Below are positions 36,344 to 47,582 of a stretch of 51,451 nt of DNA, in pieces (position 1 is the first letter of the stretch; every line of letters starts with the position of its first letter). The stretch is from contig NZ_JADQBY010000044.1 in assembly GCF_016278385.1 (NCBI RefSeq), positions 1 through 51,451 on the forward strand. The letters run 5' to 3'. This stretch comes from Methanolobus sp. GTDB taxonomy: Archaea > Halobacteriota > Methanosarcinia > Methanosarcinales > Methanosarcinaceae. Below the pieces are notes generated by a model that saw only the letters and a list, made by a program, of their open reading frames with translations, did not search any database and was not told the DNA's origin. The position numbers were made by a program, and so were the translations under genes.

Positions 36344-37321
36344 TTATTTTGCTACTACTCTAACAGTATCAACAAACGCATCTTCCCGTGAATTGGACAT
36401 CTTTCCCCGGAATTGAAGTTTGAGGTTGTTTATGTCGTTCAATTCAACGCTCGCGTAGTGCCATTGATTTTCCGTATCCATATATCCTCTTAAAATTGCT
36501 TTTTCAGTCCAGGTAGCTCCTCCATCTGTGGACACATCAAATGCAAGGTATTCTCAGACCACTTTCAATGTACCAGGAGAAGGTAATTGTAGCGCTTGTT
36601 TTACCATCCAGATCTATATCTCTAGAGGTTTATGGTGCATCCCTAGCCCATCCATCGACTTCAGCAGAATATTTGCCATCTACTGCCCGCTGAACTGAAT
36701 CGTACCCGTAGCTTCGTCTGCCTTCAGTCCATAGTCCATTCCATGCCCCCTGCTCAAAACTATCATAGAATACCTCTTGGGGTTCACTGGATGCTTCTTT
36801 AATAGTCATAGTCGTATTTTTAATCGAGGTACCTATGGAATTTCCTGATGGATCACTTATAATCACGTTCTTCAGAGAAATTGTTGATGTGCTTGTAGCC
36901 TGCTCTTTTACACTCATTGTGATGCTTGAAGGACTCAGGTTCTAAGATGCTTGAAGGACTCAGGTTCTAAGATGCTTGAAGGACCCAATACCACACCATA
37001 AATATCTGAAAGTATCCCTGCATTGTTGTCTATATTTCCATAGCTGACGAATGTTGAAGCACCTTTCGAGCTTAAGAATCTACCTTTAGATACATCATGT
37101 ACCTGTATCTTTGAGCTATCAAACTCGAGATTGAACTGTAATCCGGCAATTGCAGAATCTGGTGTTATAAAAACATCTACTGTGAAATCTTCACTGGGTG
37201 TGACGATTTGAGTTGATGGTTTAAGTGTTACATTTGCTGCAGTCGAATTAAAACAACCGAAAACAAGAAGAAGTAAAAATATAGTAACCTTTGTAATGTT
37301 CTTGATAAGGTATAGCCTCAT
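36344..37321 (-). pseudogene. Secreted cohesin-like surface protein, broken by at least three lesions
   Basis: The start at 37321 gives a signal peptide (VTIFLLLLVFGCFNSTAA) and a cohesin-like domain (TVDVFITPDSAIAGLQFNLE, KGRFLSSKGASTFVSYG). The frame ends at the 25-bp repeats near 36935. Removing two repeat units restores VVLGPSSITMSVKEQA and the domain DSFEQGAWNGLWTEG. Next is a TAA after GWARDAP (near 36630), then DIDLDGKTSATITFSWYI, then a one-base shift near 36560. The last frame (EYLAFDVSTDGGATWTE to VRVVAK) ends at 36344. The intact protein would be about 310 residues. It is probably S-layer-associated, by analogy with similar methanogen proteins. Confidence 0.8.
36921..36984. repeat. 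25-bp tandem repeat inside the cohesin-like gene
   Basis: Two perfect 25-bp units (36921-36945 and 36946-36970, starting GATGCTTGAAGGACTCAGG) are followed by a 14-bp partial unit. Each unit shifts the reading frame by one base, so 0 or 3 extra units leave the gene in frame while 1 or 2 extra units break it. Confidence 0.9.
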
Positions 37322-37451
37322 TATTTAAGAGCTTGTAGATTTATAAGCACATATAATTATTTGATTTTATTGATAATAATATATTATTTGTGTTAAACAA
37401 TACTGTTTTGGTACATCTCAAATAGAGATTTCATAAGAAAATTCATAGTTA

Positions 37452-37616
37452 TCACACTTCTTTTCTATGGGTAATCTCCCCTACCTTTTCCACTTTTACA
37501 CATCTGATTCCAGAAGTACAGAGCCACTAAATATAATTGGGATTTCCACCACCTTTTAAACCTCTTGTATCCTTTTTACCACAACATTTTCCATAAATAC
37601 TAACTGTTTTCGCCAT
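37452..37616 (-). CDS. Possible small Cys-rich protein with in-frame TAG
   Basis: An ATG at 37614-37616 preceded by AGGAAG about 6 nt upstream opens MAKTVSIYGKCCGKKDTRG. The frame meets TAG at 37527-37529 after NPNYI, then continues with coding-like sequence WLCTSGIRCVKVEKVGEI to a TGA at 37452, 54 residues in all. In Methanosarcinaceae TAG can be read as pyrrolysine. Alternatively this is a 29-residue peptide or a relic. Four Cys flank the TAG. No family recognised. Confidence 0.3.
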
Positions 37617-37769
37617 ATTTTATCTTCCTATGAGAATTTGCCCACAACCATACCACAAAAAACTTATTTGTTCTTTTTTGTCGGTAAGAAATAATTATTA
37701 CTTTCACTCGACTTACTATGGGTTTTTATTGTACATGTCACATAAAATAACTTGAAGTTGAGGTCGGTG

Positions 37770-38264
37770 ATGAATTTGGAAATTATAAACGAAGCAAAGA
37801 TTACAGAATTAGAAGAAAGAAACGTAGCATATGTTTCATTTATCGGCAACTACATAGGAAATGTCAAAGTGTTTGAAGATTTATTTGGCAAACTTGGCAG
37901 CTGGGCAGGTCCGAAACAATTGATGGGAACAGACCCTCTTTTTATGTCTGCATATTATGATGATCCAGGCGTTACCCCTCCGGAAGAACTTAAGCTGGAT
38001 GTGTGCATGACCAGCCGTTATGATGTTGAAGTTGAGGGAGACATCAAAAAGCAAACACTTCCCGGGGGAAAATACGTTGTAATGCGTGCAGAACTAGCAG
38101 GACCGGAGGAATATGGCCCTGCATGGGAAAAGATTGTTGAGTGGCTGATACAAAATAACCTTAAAATTGATATGGCCCGGGCAAGTTACGAGATATATTT
38201 AAACTCCCCCGAAGAACACCCGGAAAAACATCATATTCTTGATATATGCATGCCTGTCAAGTGA
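37770..38264 (+). CDS. GyrI-like/AraC effector-binding domain protein
   Basis: 164 residues from the ATG at 37770, with GAGG 8 nt upstream. The GyrI-like small-molecule-binding fold is seen as NEAKITELEERNVAYVSFIG, FEDLFGKLGSWAG, KLDVCMTSRYDVEVEG and the strand GGKYVVMRAELAGPEE followed by the terminal IYLNSPEEHP. Such stand-alone domains bind hydrophobic or cationic compounds and some act as hydrolases or drug binders. There is no DNA-binding domain in the protein. It is followed by a hairpin terminator. Confidence 0.85.
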   Translation: MNLEIINEAKITELEERNVAYVSFIGNYIGNVKVFEDLFGKLGSWAGPKQLMGTDPLFMSAYYDDPGVTPPEELKLDVCMTSRYDVEVEGDIKKQTLPGGKYVVMRAELAGPEEYGPAWEKIVEWLIQNNLKIDMARASYEIYLNSPEEHPEKHHILDICMPVK

Positions 38265-38292
38265 ATCAAACATAATAAACTTTAAAAAAGTA

Positions 38293-38312
38293 ACTCAATC
38301 AAATGATTGAGT
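38293..38312 (+). terminator. Hairpin terminator after the GyrI-like gene
   Basis: ACTCAATCA pairs with TGATTGAGT with only AA between, about 29 nt after the stop. The A run that follows serves as the T run for the opposite strand. Confidence 0.45.
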
Positions 38313-38325
38313 AAAAAAATATGGT

Positions 38326-38346
38326 GCAGCTCTTTAGAAGAGCCGC
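38326..38346 (-). terminator. Terminator of the chemoreceptor gene
   Basis: On the minus strand GCGGCTCTT pairs with AAGAGCTGC (one G-U pair) around a 3-nt loop, and a T7 run follows shortly after. It lies about 33 nt past the stop of the gene ending at 38379. Confidence 0.65.
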
Positions 38347-38378
38347 ATTTTAACACTAATTTTCAGAATCCTTCAACA

Positions 38379-41300
38379 TCAGACTAATGCATCCTCCGGG
38401 AAGTCATAGGTCATTTCTTCCACATCTGATAAGAACGAATCATCCATATCATCTGATTTCGCATAAGCATTAGCACTCACAGTATCCAGCTTGAACCTGG
38501 ACACCACCATCCGCATATTAGCTGCCACATCTGCAAGTTCCTGAGCAGATTTTGATACTTCCTGCATAGATGATGTCTGCTGTTCCACGGAAGCAGCCGT
38601 TTCCTGTGCCCCTGCTGCCGATTGTTCAGATATTGCAGACACCTCTTCGACAGAAGCTGTGATCTCCTCTATTGAAGCTGACTGTTCTTCAGCGGCTGCA
38701 GCAATTTCCTGAACCATCTTGACAATTATACCTCCGGTCTCAACAACTTCACCAATTGCCTTAACCGATTTTTCAAGGGAAACAGCCCCTGTATCAACCT
38801 CATCAGCTCCCTTTGCCATAGACGTGACTGCATCTCTTGTTCCAGTCTGTATCTGACCTATCAATTGTGCAATTTCATTAGCTGCATTACCGGAGTCTTC
38901 AGCCAGTTTTCGAACCTCGTCAGCCACCACAGCAAATCCACGGCCATGTTCTCCTGCACGTGCTGCTTCTATAGCAGCGTTTAGTGCAAGCAAATTAGTT
39001 TGATCAGCGATACTTGTGATAAGATTGACTATCTCACCTATCTGCTTGGATTTTCCATCCAATTCATTAATAACATCTGAAGATTCGCCAACTGCCGATT
39101 TTATGCTTTCCATCTTCAACATAAGATCATTGGATATTTCACCAAGGCCCTGTATGAGCTTATTGGAGTCAACAGCACTTTGTGCAGCATTCTCGGAGTT
39201 AGCAGCTACCTCCTGAACAGTGAGATTCATATCATTCATTGCCCTTGAGACCTCTTCAGCCTTGACGGACTGCATCTGCGTACCCCTTGATATCTCAGCT
39301 ACGATGTTAGTCATGTCTTCTGAAGTCGCTGTCAATTCCTCACTGGAAGCAGACATTTCCTGAGCAGTGGAAGCAATACTTTCAGCGTTATCAGTCACAA
39401 GAGTTACTATCTCATTCAATGAAGACCTGCACTTCTCCACACCTTCTGTAAGTTGTATGAAGTCTCCAACTCCATTAATACTAACCTTTCTTGTCAGGTC
39501 ATTGGATGATATTGCATCGAGGACAGCACATGAATCACCGATAATACTCTGCAGTGTATCACCAAAACCATCAAGTGTGTCACCCAATTGTTTGAAATCA
39601 CCTTCCACATCTATTGCAAATCTTGCATTCAGATCACCTTCAGCATAGGCGGTGATAACCCTTGCAGTTTCGTTCACAGGACCAACAACAGCATCAAGAC
39701 AATTGTTGACACCATCAACTATTTTGAGATAATCTCCCTGGTGTCTGGAAGTGTCAGCACGGGTATCAAGCTGCCCGTCAACACCGGCCTGAGCAAGAAT
39801 ATTTGCATCGGCTACCAGAGTATTGATCGCTTCAATACAAGTATTCAAATTGTTCTTAATGGTATTGAAATCACCATTGTACTCATCTTTGATCTTTTCA
39901 GGAATATTTCCTTTGGAGATATTTTCCACATAATCTGCAGCCATGTTAAGTGGTCCAATCACAGCATCAAGTGTGTCATTAACACCTTCTATTATCTTTC
40001 GATAATCTCCCTGATGTCTGGATGTGTCAGCACGATTATTAAGTTTCCCTTCAACTGCACCTTCTGACAACATATTTGCATCGACAACAAGCGCATTAAT
40101 TGCATCAATACACTGATTTAGGTTGTTCTTGATTGTGTTGAAGTCACCGTGATAGTCATCAGTGATCCTAGAAGGAATATTTCCATTGGAAATCTTATCC
40201 ACATAATCTGCAGCCATGTTAAGCGGTCCGATGACAGCATCAAGTGTGTCATTCACACCTTCAATAATTGCTCTGAAATCACCATTTTGTTTGGAGGCAT
40301 CGGCACGGATGTCAAGTTTACCCTCAACAGCAGCACGGGACAGCATGTTGGCATCATCGACAAGTGCATTGATAGCATCAATACACTGATTCAGGTTATT
40401 CTTGATCTCATTGAAGTCACCGTGATACTCATCGGTAATCTTGGAAGGAATATCACCATGAGATATTCTGTCAATATGTTCTGCCGCCATATTGAGTGGA
40501 TTTATCACAGCATCCAGAGTGTCATTAACTCCCTCAATGATTGCCCTGAAATCACCATCGTGTTTGGAGGCATCGGCACGGATGTCAAGTTTACCCTCAA
40601 CAGTAGCATTTGACAGCATATTGGCATCATCAACAAGTGCATTGATAGCATCAATACACTGATTCAGGTTATTCTTGATCTCGTTGAAATCACCACTGTA
40701 TTCATCGGTGATCTTGGAAGGAACTTCACCATGTGAGATTCTATCAATGTATTCTGCAGCCACGTTTAGTGGACCAATTACTGCATCGAGAGTATCATTA
40801 ACACCTTCAATGATCACCTTATAATCACCTTGATGTTTGAAAGCATCAGCACGAACATCGAGCTTACCTTCAACTGCAGCTGCCGACAACATATTAGCAT
40901 CATCAACAAGCGCAGTGATAGAATCAATACACTGATTCAAATTAATCTTAATTGTGTTGAACTCACCATTGTAGTCATCAGTGATTTTAGGGGGTATTGC
41001 ACCTTTAGAAATATTGTCAACGTAATAAGCAGCCATGTTAAGTGGATTAATTACAGCATCCAGTACCTGATTAAATCGTCTTGGTATTGCCTCAAAATCG
41101 ATTCCTACATCAATGTTTGCTCTTCTGTCAAGCTTACCTTCAAGAGTATCTTTGGATATCGTGTCAAAGTCTGTTACTATTTTCTTAATTCCTCCTGAAA
41201 TAGACCTGCTTATCAGGAATGCAGCAATACTGCCCAGAACTACAAAAATCAGAATAGCCATTATCAAACTGTTCTTGATAGCGTTTAAAGGTCCTTCAAA

Positions 41301-42167
41301 TTCTTCAGTATAAGCACTTGATACAATGAACCAGTCATTTGGCTCGTAGTAAGTGTAACTAGCAATCTTCTCACGGCCCTCCCATTCATAAGTGATCGTA
41401 CCTTCTTTAGTTGCAATGATCTCTTTTATGAAATCATTGTCAAAAACACTCTCTCCTTCAATACTAGGGTGGATTGCGAGATTACCGTTAGAGTCCATGA
41501 CATATATGTATCCAGTCTCACCAACCGTTATCTTCGACATCTGATCCTTCATAATGACCCTGTACTGCTCTTCAGGAATGCCGACGAAAAGAATACCAAT
41601 GACCTCATCTGAGCTATCTTTTATTGGTTCATATATACTTACATACCAGGAACCAAGCACATCAGCCCTCCCTTTGTAGGTTTGACCCTGCGTAACAACA
41701 GCATCGTATACTTTATCAGAAACAGTAGTCCCTACAACACGGTCTCCATCCTGATTGATAATCGTAGTACTAATACGAACTGCGGAGTCGCCCTTGATCT
41801 GGAATATAGTTACCTCCCCACCAATATCCTCCTTAATCCAGTCAACCATATCGAAGTTATTGTTGACGACATAGTTTCCACCAAGTACCATTTCACCATT
41901 GATTATGTCAGGGTTACCACGAGTATAGAATTCGTAACGTACGAGACTCAGACTGGTTTCAAGGCTTTTTTGGGCAACAGAGAATACGGAATCAATATAC
42001 TGTTTTTCAAGAAATACCTGGTCACCTAAGTTTGCCTCTAATTGATTACTGGTGGCAGAAGCTGTTTGTTCATATGAATAAAACCCAACCAGCGTGACTG
42101 GCAGAATAGTAAGCAGTAGTGATACTGCAATTATCCTTTGACTTATGGTTATATTTTTTAAGTTCAT
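38379..42167 (-). CDS. Methyl-accepting chemotaxis protein with dCache sensor and poly-HAMP repeats
   Basis: A 1262-residue receptor. A membrane helix (about residues 10-30) precedes a Cache-type extracellular domain (about 50-295, including [37 protein letters not shown] and [12 protein letters not shown]). A second helix follows (about 300-322), then HAMP. Residues 369-824 hold five 91-residue tandem repeats, each starting LDAVI(N/G)PLN and containing EGKLD-RAD, i.e. ten alternating HAMP-like units. The signalling domain contains the hairpin tip segment [20 protein letters not shown] near residue 1056 and is followed by EVRKLAEDS. It should steer archaella through CheA, though no che genes are in this window. 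The long repeated linker is unusual. Confidence 0.92.
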   Translation of the reverse strand: MNLKNITISQRIIAVSLLLTILPVTLVGFYSYEQTASATSNQLEANLGDQVFLEKQYIDSVFSVAQKSLETSLSLVRYEFYTRGNPDIINGEMVLGGNYVVNNNFDMVDWIKEDIGGEVTIFQIKGDSAVRISTTIINQDGDRVVGTTVSDKVYDAVVTQGQTYKGRADVLGSWYVSIYEPIKDSSDEVIGILFVGIPEEQYRVIMKDQMSKITVGETGYIYVMDSNGNLAIHPSIEGESVFDNDFIKEIIATKEGTITYEWEGREKIASYTYYEPNDWFIVSSAYTEEFEGPLNAIKNSLIMAILIFVVLGSIAAFLISRSISGGIKKIVTDFDTISKDTLEGKLDRRANIDVGIDFEAIPRRFNQVLDAVINPLNMAAYYVDNISKGAIPPKITDDYNGEFNTIKINLNQCIDSITALVDDANMLSAAAVEGKLDVRADAFKHQGDYKVIIEGVNDTLDAVIGPLNVAAEYIDRISHGEVPSKITDEYSGDFNEIKNNLNQCIDAINALVDDANMLSNATVEGKLDIRADASKHDGDFRAIIEGVNDTLDAVINPLNMAAEHIDRISHGDIPSKITDEYHGDFNEIKNNLNQCIDAINALVDDANMLSRAAVEGKLDIRADASKQNGDFRAIIEGVNDTLDAVIGPLNMAADYVDKISNGNIPSRITDDYHGDFNTIKNNLNQCIDAINALVVDANMLSEGAVEGKLNNRADTSRHQGDYRKIIEGVNDTLDAVIGPLNMAADYVENISKGNIPEKIKDEYNGDFNTIKNNLNTCIEAINTLVADANILAQAGVDGQLDTRADTSRHQGDYLKIVDGVNNCLDAVVGPVNETARVITAYAEGDLNARFAIDVEGDFKQLGDTLDGFGDTLQSIIGDSCAVLDAISSNDLTRKVSINGVGDFIQLTEGVEKCRSSLNEIVTLVTDNAESIASTAQEMSASSEELTATSEDMTNIVAEISRGTQMQSVKAEEVSRAMNDMNLTVQEVAANSENAAQSAVDSNKLIQGLGEISNDLMLKMESIKSAVGESSDVINELDGKSKQIGEIVNLITSIADQTNLLALNAAIEAARAGEHGRGFAVVADEVRKLAEDSGNAANEIAQLIGQIQTGTRDAVTSMAKGADEVDTGAVSLEKSVKAIGEVVETGGIIVKMVQEIAAAAEEQSASIEEITASVEEVSAISEQSAAGAQETAASVEQQTSSMQEVSKSAQELADVAANMRMVVSRFKLDTVSANAYAKSDDMDDSFLSDVEEMTYDFPEDALV
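39698..41063 (-). repeat. Five 273-bp tandem repeats in the chemoreceptor gene
   Basis: The LDAV motif recurs at residues 369, 460, 551, 642, 733 and 824, exactly 91 codons apart each time. Neighbouring units are very similar at the DNA level too, especially the central ones, which suggests recent unequal crossing-over or homogenisation. Confidence 0.85.
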
Positions 42168-42732
42168 TTGAATCCAACCTTTGTGAGGGCACGCAATTCA
42201 TGCCTTTTGGAATGATAGAATGTAGTGTATTGAAGGATACAATTTGTAGCACAGGAATCTTAATTTGCAGCCTTCTGTTGTATCTTTAAATTATCATCAA
42301 GAGTGACAATTCCCACTAAACACAATTCCCATCTTTGATGGCTACTGGCATTACTGTGCAAACACTCACTTTTGTGAAAAACAATGCTGTTATTATATAT
42401 AACAATTATTATACATACACTTGCATATATCTCGTGTGCTATATTTATATGAATATTATTGCACTGTTTACATTAACTAAAGTTGTAACCAATAAAATAA
42501 GAACAGATATTTGCGTAACACTTTCACCCCGCTCACATCACCCATATATACCCAAACTCCCAATTAACAATCCAATGACAGAATTCGAGAGAAAAGTAAA
42601 GATCATGACCCTGATTCGTAGCATGCAAAAAAGGGATGCATCAAGCAGAGAAAAGGTAAAAATGCAAACTCTTTTTTAAACTTTTGTAGTTCACCGTAAA
42701 CTATACCTATTAACCACCTCATGAGATAAACA
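42168..42732. other. Intergenic region between divergent chemoreceptor and uvrA
   Basis: AT-rich, with TATA-like stretches near 42390-42450. A 114-codon frame here (42335-42679) is rich in Tyr, Ile and Asn without domain features and lacks a good ribosome-binding site. Only its last 34 codons ([20 protein letters not shown]) look protein-like. I see no certain gene. Confidence 0.5.
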
Positions 42733-45561
42733 ATGTCTTTGAGCAGCATCAGGATTAAAGGTGCTAAGGAGCACAATCTTAAGAATATAGACCTCACTCT
42801 GCCTCGTGACAAACTTATAGTTATCACTGGGCTTAGTGGATCGGGTAAATCTTCACTTGCTTTTGATACCATTTACGCTGAGGGGCAACGCAGATATGTG
42901 GAATCACTTTCTGCATACGCCAGACAGTTCCTTGGACTTATGGAAAAACCAGATGTTGAATACATCGAAGGTCTTTCCCCTGCCATATCTATCGAGCAGA
43001 AAACTACCAGCAAGAATCCACGCTCTACAGTAGGTACTGTTACTGAAATTTATGATTACCTGAGATTGCTTTTTGCCCGCATAGGAATAAGGCACTGCCC
43101 AGAATGTGGGCGTATTATTGAAACTCAGAGTGTTGACCAGATAGTTGACAGCATCATGAACCTGCAGGAAGGTACGAAAATACACGTACTTGCCCCGCTT
43201 GTGAGAGAAAGAAAAGGAGAGTACAAGAAACTCCTTATCGACCTGCGCACCGAGGGTTTCACACGCGTACGTGTGGACGGAGAAGTTCATCTACTGGAAG
43301 ATGCCGAGAATATAGAACTCGGTCGTTACTTTAAGCATAACATTGACATTGTTGTGGACAGGCTTGTAATCAAGAAAGGAATTGAGGAAAGGCTATCCGA
43401 TTCTGTGGAAACAGCTCTTGAGAAAAGTGGAGGGACACTTACAGTTCAGATTATCGATGGCGAGGAACTTACATTCAGTGAGAAACTTGCATGTACTGAA
43501 TGCGGGATTGGTTTTGAAGAGATGGAACCGGCAGCATTCTCATTCAACAGCCCGCAGGGTGCATGTCCGCAGTGTCACGGACTTGGAACTTCCATGGAAT
43601 TCGATCCTAGCCTGATAGTTCCCGACAGGGCACTCTCGCTTAACAAAGGAGCAGTGGAACCCTGGTACAGCAAGAAGGCTGACGGATATTACATGCAGTC
43701 ACTTCAATCACTGGCGAATTACATGGAATTCTCAATGGATGTCCCATTTGAGGAGCTGAAACCTGAGGTACAACATCTCATATTCTACGGCAGTGAAGAA
43801 CTCATACCTTTCGTGCATGTGGGAAAGAACGGCGGTATGTGGAAACACAAAGGACGCTTCAAGGGAGTCATTGCAAACCTCTCTAAGATATATGAAGGCA
43901 CGGAATCAGAGACCAGTAAGGACAAAATGAGCAGGTACATCAGCACAAAACCATGCCTGACCTGCCATGGCAAGCGACTAAAACCAGTAAGCATTGCCGT
44001 AACCATTGATGAAAAAAACATAATCAACGTAACTGAAATGTCCGTTGAGGAAGCATTGGAATTCTTCAAGGAACTGGAAACTAAACTCAACAGCAGGGAA
44101 TACACCATTTCCCGCCTGATACTCAAAGAGATCAAGGCAAGGCTTGGTTTTCTGGTTGATGTGGGTCTGGACTACCTGACACTGAGCAGGTCTGCTGCAA
44201 CGCTTTCTGGGGGTGAGGCACAGCGTATCAGACTTGCAACACAGATCGGATCCAGCCTTATGGGTGTGCTCTACATACTTGACGAACCAAGTATCGGTCT
44301 TCACCAGAGGGATAATCTCAGGCTCATTACAACACTAAAACATCTGAGAGACATAGGAAATACCGTGATCGTTGTCGAACACGATGAGGAAACTATAACC
44401 AGTGCCGACTATGTTGTTGATATGGGGCCCGGGGCAGGCATACATGGCGGAGAGATCGTTGCCGAAGGCACTCCTAAAGAGATAATGAAGAACGAGAGTT
44501 CCACAACCGGTAAATATCTGAGCGGAAAAGTGAAGATTGAAGTCCCGGAAAACAGAAGGGAGGCTACCGGCATCATAATCCTCAGGGGTGCCAGCCAGAA
44601 CAACCTCAAATTAATTGATGTGGAATTCCCACTTGGGGTCCTTGTCTGTGTTACCGGGGTATCAGGTTCAGGAAAAAGTACACTTATCAATGAGACTCTC
44701 AACAAAGTACTCGCAAAGAATCTTAACAGGGCAAGGGAAATACCCGGAAAGTACACATCCATAGATGGGCTGGAAAATGTAGACAAGGTCATAACCATAG
44801 ACCAGTCACCCATCGGCCGCACACCAAGATCAAATCCTGCAACTTACACTAACCTTTTTACTCCTATCAGGGAACTCTTTTCCCAGACAAAGATGGCACG
44901 TGCCAGGGGTTATAAACCAGGACGTTTTAGTTTCAATGTTCGTGGCGGCAGGTGTGAAGCATGCTCAGGTGATGGCATAATCACCATCGAAATGCATTTT
45001 TTGCCTGATGTTTACGTTCCATGTGAAGTATGTCATGGAAAACGCTACAACAGGGAAACCCTGGAAGTAACCTATAAAGACAGGAATATTGCTGAGGTTC
45101 TTGACATGACTGTTGAGGAAGGCTTTGAGTTCTTTGAGAATGTTCCAAAAATCAGCAAAAAACTCCAGACACTAAACGATGTTGGTCTTGGCTACATAAA
45201 ACTGGGACAATCGTCCACTACACTGTCAGGCGGAGAAGCACAGAGAGTAAAACTTGCAACTGAACTAAGCAAACGTTCTACCGGTAAGACTGTTCACATA
45301 CTTGATGAACCAACAACAGGACTTCATTTTGATGATGTAAAAAAGCTACTTGAAGTGCTGCAACGACTTGTAGATGCCGGCAATACCGTAATAGTCATCG
45401 AACACAACCTTGATGTGATCAAAACTGCAGACTGGCTAATTGATCTTGGACCTGAGGGTGGAGACCGTGGCGGGGAAGTCATTGCACATGGAACTCCTGA
45501 AGAAGTGGCAAAGAGCGATATTTCCTATACAGGGATGTTTTTGAAGAAAATGCTTTCATAA
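42733..45561 (+). CDS. uvrA: Excinuclease ABC subunit A
   Basis: A 942-residue protein of full length. As a dimer with UvrB it recognises bulky DNA lesions in nucleotide excision repair. Two ABC ATPase modules are visible. The first has Walker [10 protein letters not shown] near residue 33 and signature [11 protein letters not shown] near 490; the second has GVSGSGKST near 640 and [11 protein letters not shown] near 830. Zinc sites are [10 protein letters not shown]...CPQCHG near 255 and CEACSGDG...CEVCHGK near 740. The diagnostic [19 protein letters not shown] is present. uvrB and uvrC are not in the window. UvrABC is a bacterial system that many mesophilic methanogens acquired by transfer. 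Confidence 0.97.
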   Translation: MSLSSIRIKGAKEHNLKNIDLTLPRDKLIVITGLSGSGKSSLAFDTIYAEGQRRYVESLSAYARQFLGLMEKPDVEYIEGLSPAISIEQKTTSKNPRSTVGTVTEIYDYLRLLFARIGIRHCPECGRIIETQSVDQIVDSIMNLQEGTKIHVLAPLVRERKGEYKKLLIDLRTEGFTRVRVDGEVHLLEDAENIELGRYFKHNIDIVVDRLVIKKGIEERLSDSVETALEKSGGTLTVQIIDGEELTFSEKLACTECGIGFEEMEPAAFSFNSPQGACPQCHGLGTSMEFDPSLIVPDRALSLNKGAVEPWYSKKADGYYMQSLQSLANYMEFSMDVPFEELKPEVQHLIFYGSEELIPFVHVGKNGGMWKHKGRFKGVIANLSKIYEGTESETSKDKMSRYISTKPCLTCHGKRLKPVSIAVTIDEKNIINVTEMSVEEALEFFKELETKLNSREYTISRLILKEIKARLGFLVDVGLDYLTLSRSAATLSGGEAQRIRLATQIGSSLMGVLYILDEPSIGLHQRDNLRLITTLKHLRDIGNTVIVVEHDEETITSADYVVDMGPGAGIHGGEIVAEGTPKEIMKNESSTTGKYLSGKVKIEVPENRREATGIIILRGASQNNLKLIDVEFPLGVLVCVTGVSGSGKSTLINETLNKVLAKNLNRAREIPGKYTSIDGLENVDKVITIDQSPIGRTPRSNPATYTNLFTPIRELFSQTKMARARGYKPGRFSFNVRGGRCEACSGDGIITIEMHFLPDVYVPCEVCHGKRYNRETLEVTYKDRNIAEVLDMTVEEGFEFFENVPKISKKLQTLNDVGLGYIKLGQSSTTLSGGEAQRVKLATELSKRSTGKTVHILDEPTTGLHFDDVKKLLEVLQRLVDAGNTVIVIEHNLDVIKTADWLIDLGPEGGDRGGEVIAHGTPEEVAKSDISYTGMFLKKMLS

Positions 45562-45789
45562 AACTCAGACAACTCCTGTTTATTTTCATTTGTTTTTTTA
45601 GAGACTGTAGGATAATACTAGATAAAGTTTTCATCCTAACAATTAAAGAGCAAATTTGAAAGCATGAACTCGTTTTTGGGAGAGTCCGTCATCTGATTGA
45701 TATTTCTGCCAAACAGACCATTAATATCCGCTTAAATACCATAGCCTCATTCAATGTTTTTTCCTTTTCAACATAATCTCCCACAGTTA
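45562..45789. other. Intergenic region after uvrA
   Basis: No gene or clear terminator seen. Confidence 0.4.
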
Positions 45790-46180
45790 TCGCAACTCAT
45801 TTTAACAAATCTCTTGAGATTTACCACAATTCCAGTTAACATTGCCTGAACATTTAGTTTCTCTATTCCCACATAACTTTGCTCTTTCCAGTCCATGAAA
45901 TCTTTTCATATCTCCTTGTTTTGGTTCGATGTGTGCTCTCATTTTCATGTCATCTTTAAAATCAGGAGATTCACTATATCTCTTAGCCTCCTCAAAAATA
46001 GAATAATGTTTACTTACTGTGATAGTCTTGTGGTCAAGTTTTGCACAGTTTTGTTTCAAAGTGCAGTTATGACAATCACTTTGATGAAATGATAAAGAAG
46101 TGTGCCCGTTTTCTTGTTGTAATTTGAGATTATTGTTCTGTAACCAGCAGGACAGGTAACACTCAATTCATCTATCATGA
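45790..46180 (-). pseudogene. IS1182-like transposase relic
   Basis: Minus-strand frames give MIDELSVTCPAGYRTII, then after a shift LQQENGHTSLSFHQSDCHNC, then CAKLDHKTITVSKHY and MRAHIEPKQGDMKRFHGLERAK, and after another shift AMLTGIVVNLKRF. These are the C-terminal zinc-like Cys region and DDE-proximal segment of IS1182/DDE_Tnp_1_6 transposases. The N-terminal half is missing and the frame is broken at least twice. Confidence 0.75.
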
Positions 46181-46528
46181 AATTGCTTGTGAGTAATAAT
46201 CACCAGACGTATTTGCATCCTTACTCACTAGTGCAATTTATAATGCCAACTATTGTTGGTATAATAAGCACGTCCCAGCTTTGAAATATCGTTTATGCAG
46301 CGAAAGTGCAGGAATTGGCAAATAAGGCGCTTTCTATGTTCAGATAGTTTTCAATTGAATCCTCAAAGTGGACCCTTCCACACATTATAAATCTTTAAAA
46401 CATAAGAGGACATGCATATGATATTTATAGCGATTACCTCTCGCCAAAAAAAAGGAAAAGCTTTTAAACTGAAGTTTTAATTAGAAGGCTTCTTTTTTGT
46501 CAGTATACTTTTTTAGTGGGTAATTCAC
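46181..46528. other. Intergenic region
   Basis: No gene seen. An A/T-rich stem-like area around 46440-46500 with long A and T runs may end the polysaccharide operon. Confidence 0.4.
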
Positions 46529-47581
46529 TTATTCAATCAACTTTCCATAATTCTCAACATAATCTACCATATATGCAGTTACATCGATCATATCCTTTAC
46601 AAGATATTCACCCTTTTTTCTTCCTTCTTCTTTCAAACTAGGATTCCTAATAAGTTCAGACACTTTTTCAATCGAACTGGCCTGTCCACCCTTATCGAGT
46701 TTGAAATTGTATACAAGGTCATATTTTTCTTCTTCTTCGTCAGTGTATCCCCTACCAGCAAAATCACAAAATATTGAATGGGTCCCCAATATGGCGCATT
46801 CTGATGCCATGGTAGCACTTTCTCCATAAAGAAGAGTTGCATAGTAAAGAAGGTCATGCATTTTTTCAGGAGAAACAGAGACCCGGTATTGTTCAAATTC
46901 AGCATCCAGCGGTTTTTCAGATGTAATCATAACACGGCCATATTCTTTTAAAATCCTTATAGCCTCCCTTTTTGTTTCCAGTGTCAGACCTGTTTGTCCT
47001 ACATCATGGTTTGCTTCCCATGAAACAAATCTTAAAACACTGAATGTGTCATTTTCTGTCAGTCCGATCTCCTGTAATGTCCCTGGATTGGGGCTGAAAT
47101 AATCAGGATGCAAATATGCAAGTTCATGGTTTCCTTTGTATCGGATCTGCTTGGCACCCAAATCTCGTTTGAAACAAATTGGTGTTAGTATTGCATCCAT
47201 AAATGGAAACACTATTGAATCCACAATTGTAGAATGCTCTGTATCATTAAATGAAATAGAGGAACTCCTGAAGAGTCTGCTCATATGTGCGGAAAAAGGA
47301 GAACCACGGGAGATAAACATATCAGGTTTGAATTTTCTTGCTATGCTGAACATCTTCAACTCTGATTCTATAAAGAAGGGAATTTTTCCAATTATTCCCT
47401 TTCCCCGGTTTACACCCAGTACCTCATACTTAAATCCATAAGCATCCAGTAAGTCAAGTGATACCTCTTTATCGACAGCACATACAAGTATCTCATGACC
47501 TTTTTTTTTAAGCTCCCATATCATGTTCTTAAAGTGGTGTACATGTGCAGGATGTCCGATTTCAACAATTATTTTCATCAT
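46529..47581 (-). CDS. DUF354 family glycosyltransferase-like protein
   Basis: About 350 residues from the ATG at 47579-47581 (MMKIIVEIGHPAHVHHF); the open frame runs further up to 47608. It has the two-domain layout of GT-B-type enzymes of the DUF354 family: an N-terminal Rossmann segment (HVHHFKNMIWELKKKGHEILVCA), FKPDMFISRGSPFSAH near residue 90, and the C-terminal YATLLYGESATMASECAILG near 260 where the donor usually binds. The family is found in surface polysaccharide clusters. It starts directly at the stop of the upstream FemAB-like gene, so the two are translationally coupled. Confidence 0.8.
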   Translation of the reverse strand: MMKIIVEIGHPAHVHHFKNMIWELKKKGHEILVCAVDKEVSLDLLDAYGFKYEVLGVNRGKGIIGKIPFFIESELKMFSIARKFKPDMFISRGSPFSAHMSRLFRSSSISFNDTEHSTIVDSIVFPFMDAILTPICFKRDLGAKQIRYKGNHELAYLHPDYFSPNPGTLQEIGLTENDTFSVLRFVSWEANHDVGQTGLTLETKREAIRILKEYGRVMITSEKPLDAEFEQYRVSVSPEKMHDLLYYATLLYGESATMASECAILGTHSIFCDFAGRGYTDEEEEKYDLVYNFKLDKGGQASSIEKVSELIRNPSLKEEGRKKGEYLVKDMIDVTAYMVDYVENYGKLIE

Positions 47582-47582
47582 T

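Noticed and set aside
39016-41313. Plus-strand open frames of 66-159 codons over the chemoreceptor gene
   Set aside because: They arise from the 273-bp repeats read in antisense; the minus-strand product has complete receptor domains.
38379-42167. Repeats in the chemoreceptor gene as a possible CRISPR or mobile repeat array
   Set aside because: The units are in frame, 273 bp long and coding throughout, so they are protein repeats.
42335-42679. 114-codon frame upstream of uvrA
   Set aside because: Composition is that of translated AT-rich intergenic DNA, with no ribosome-binding site; only the last third looks protein-like.
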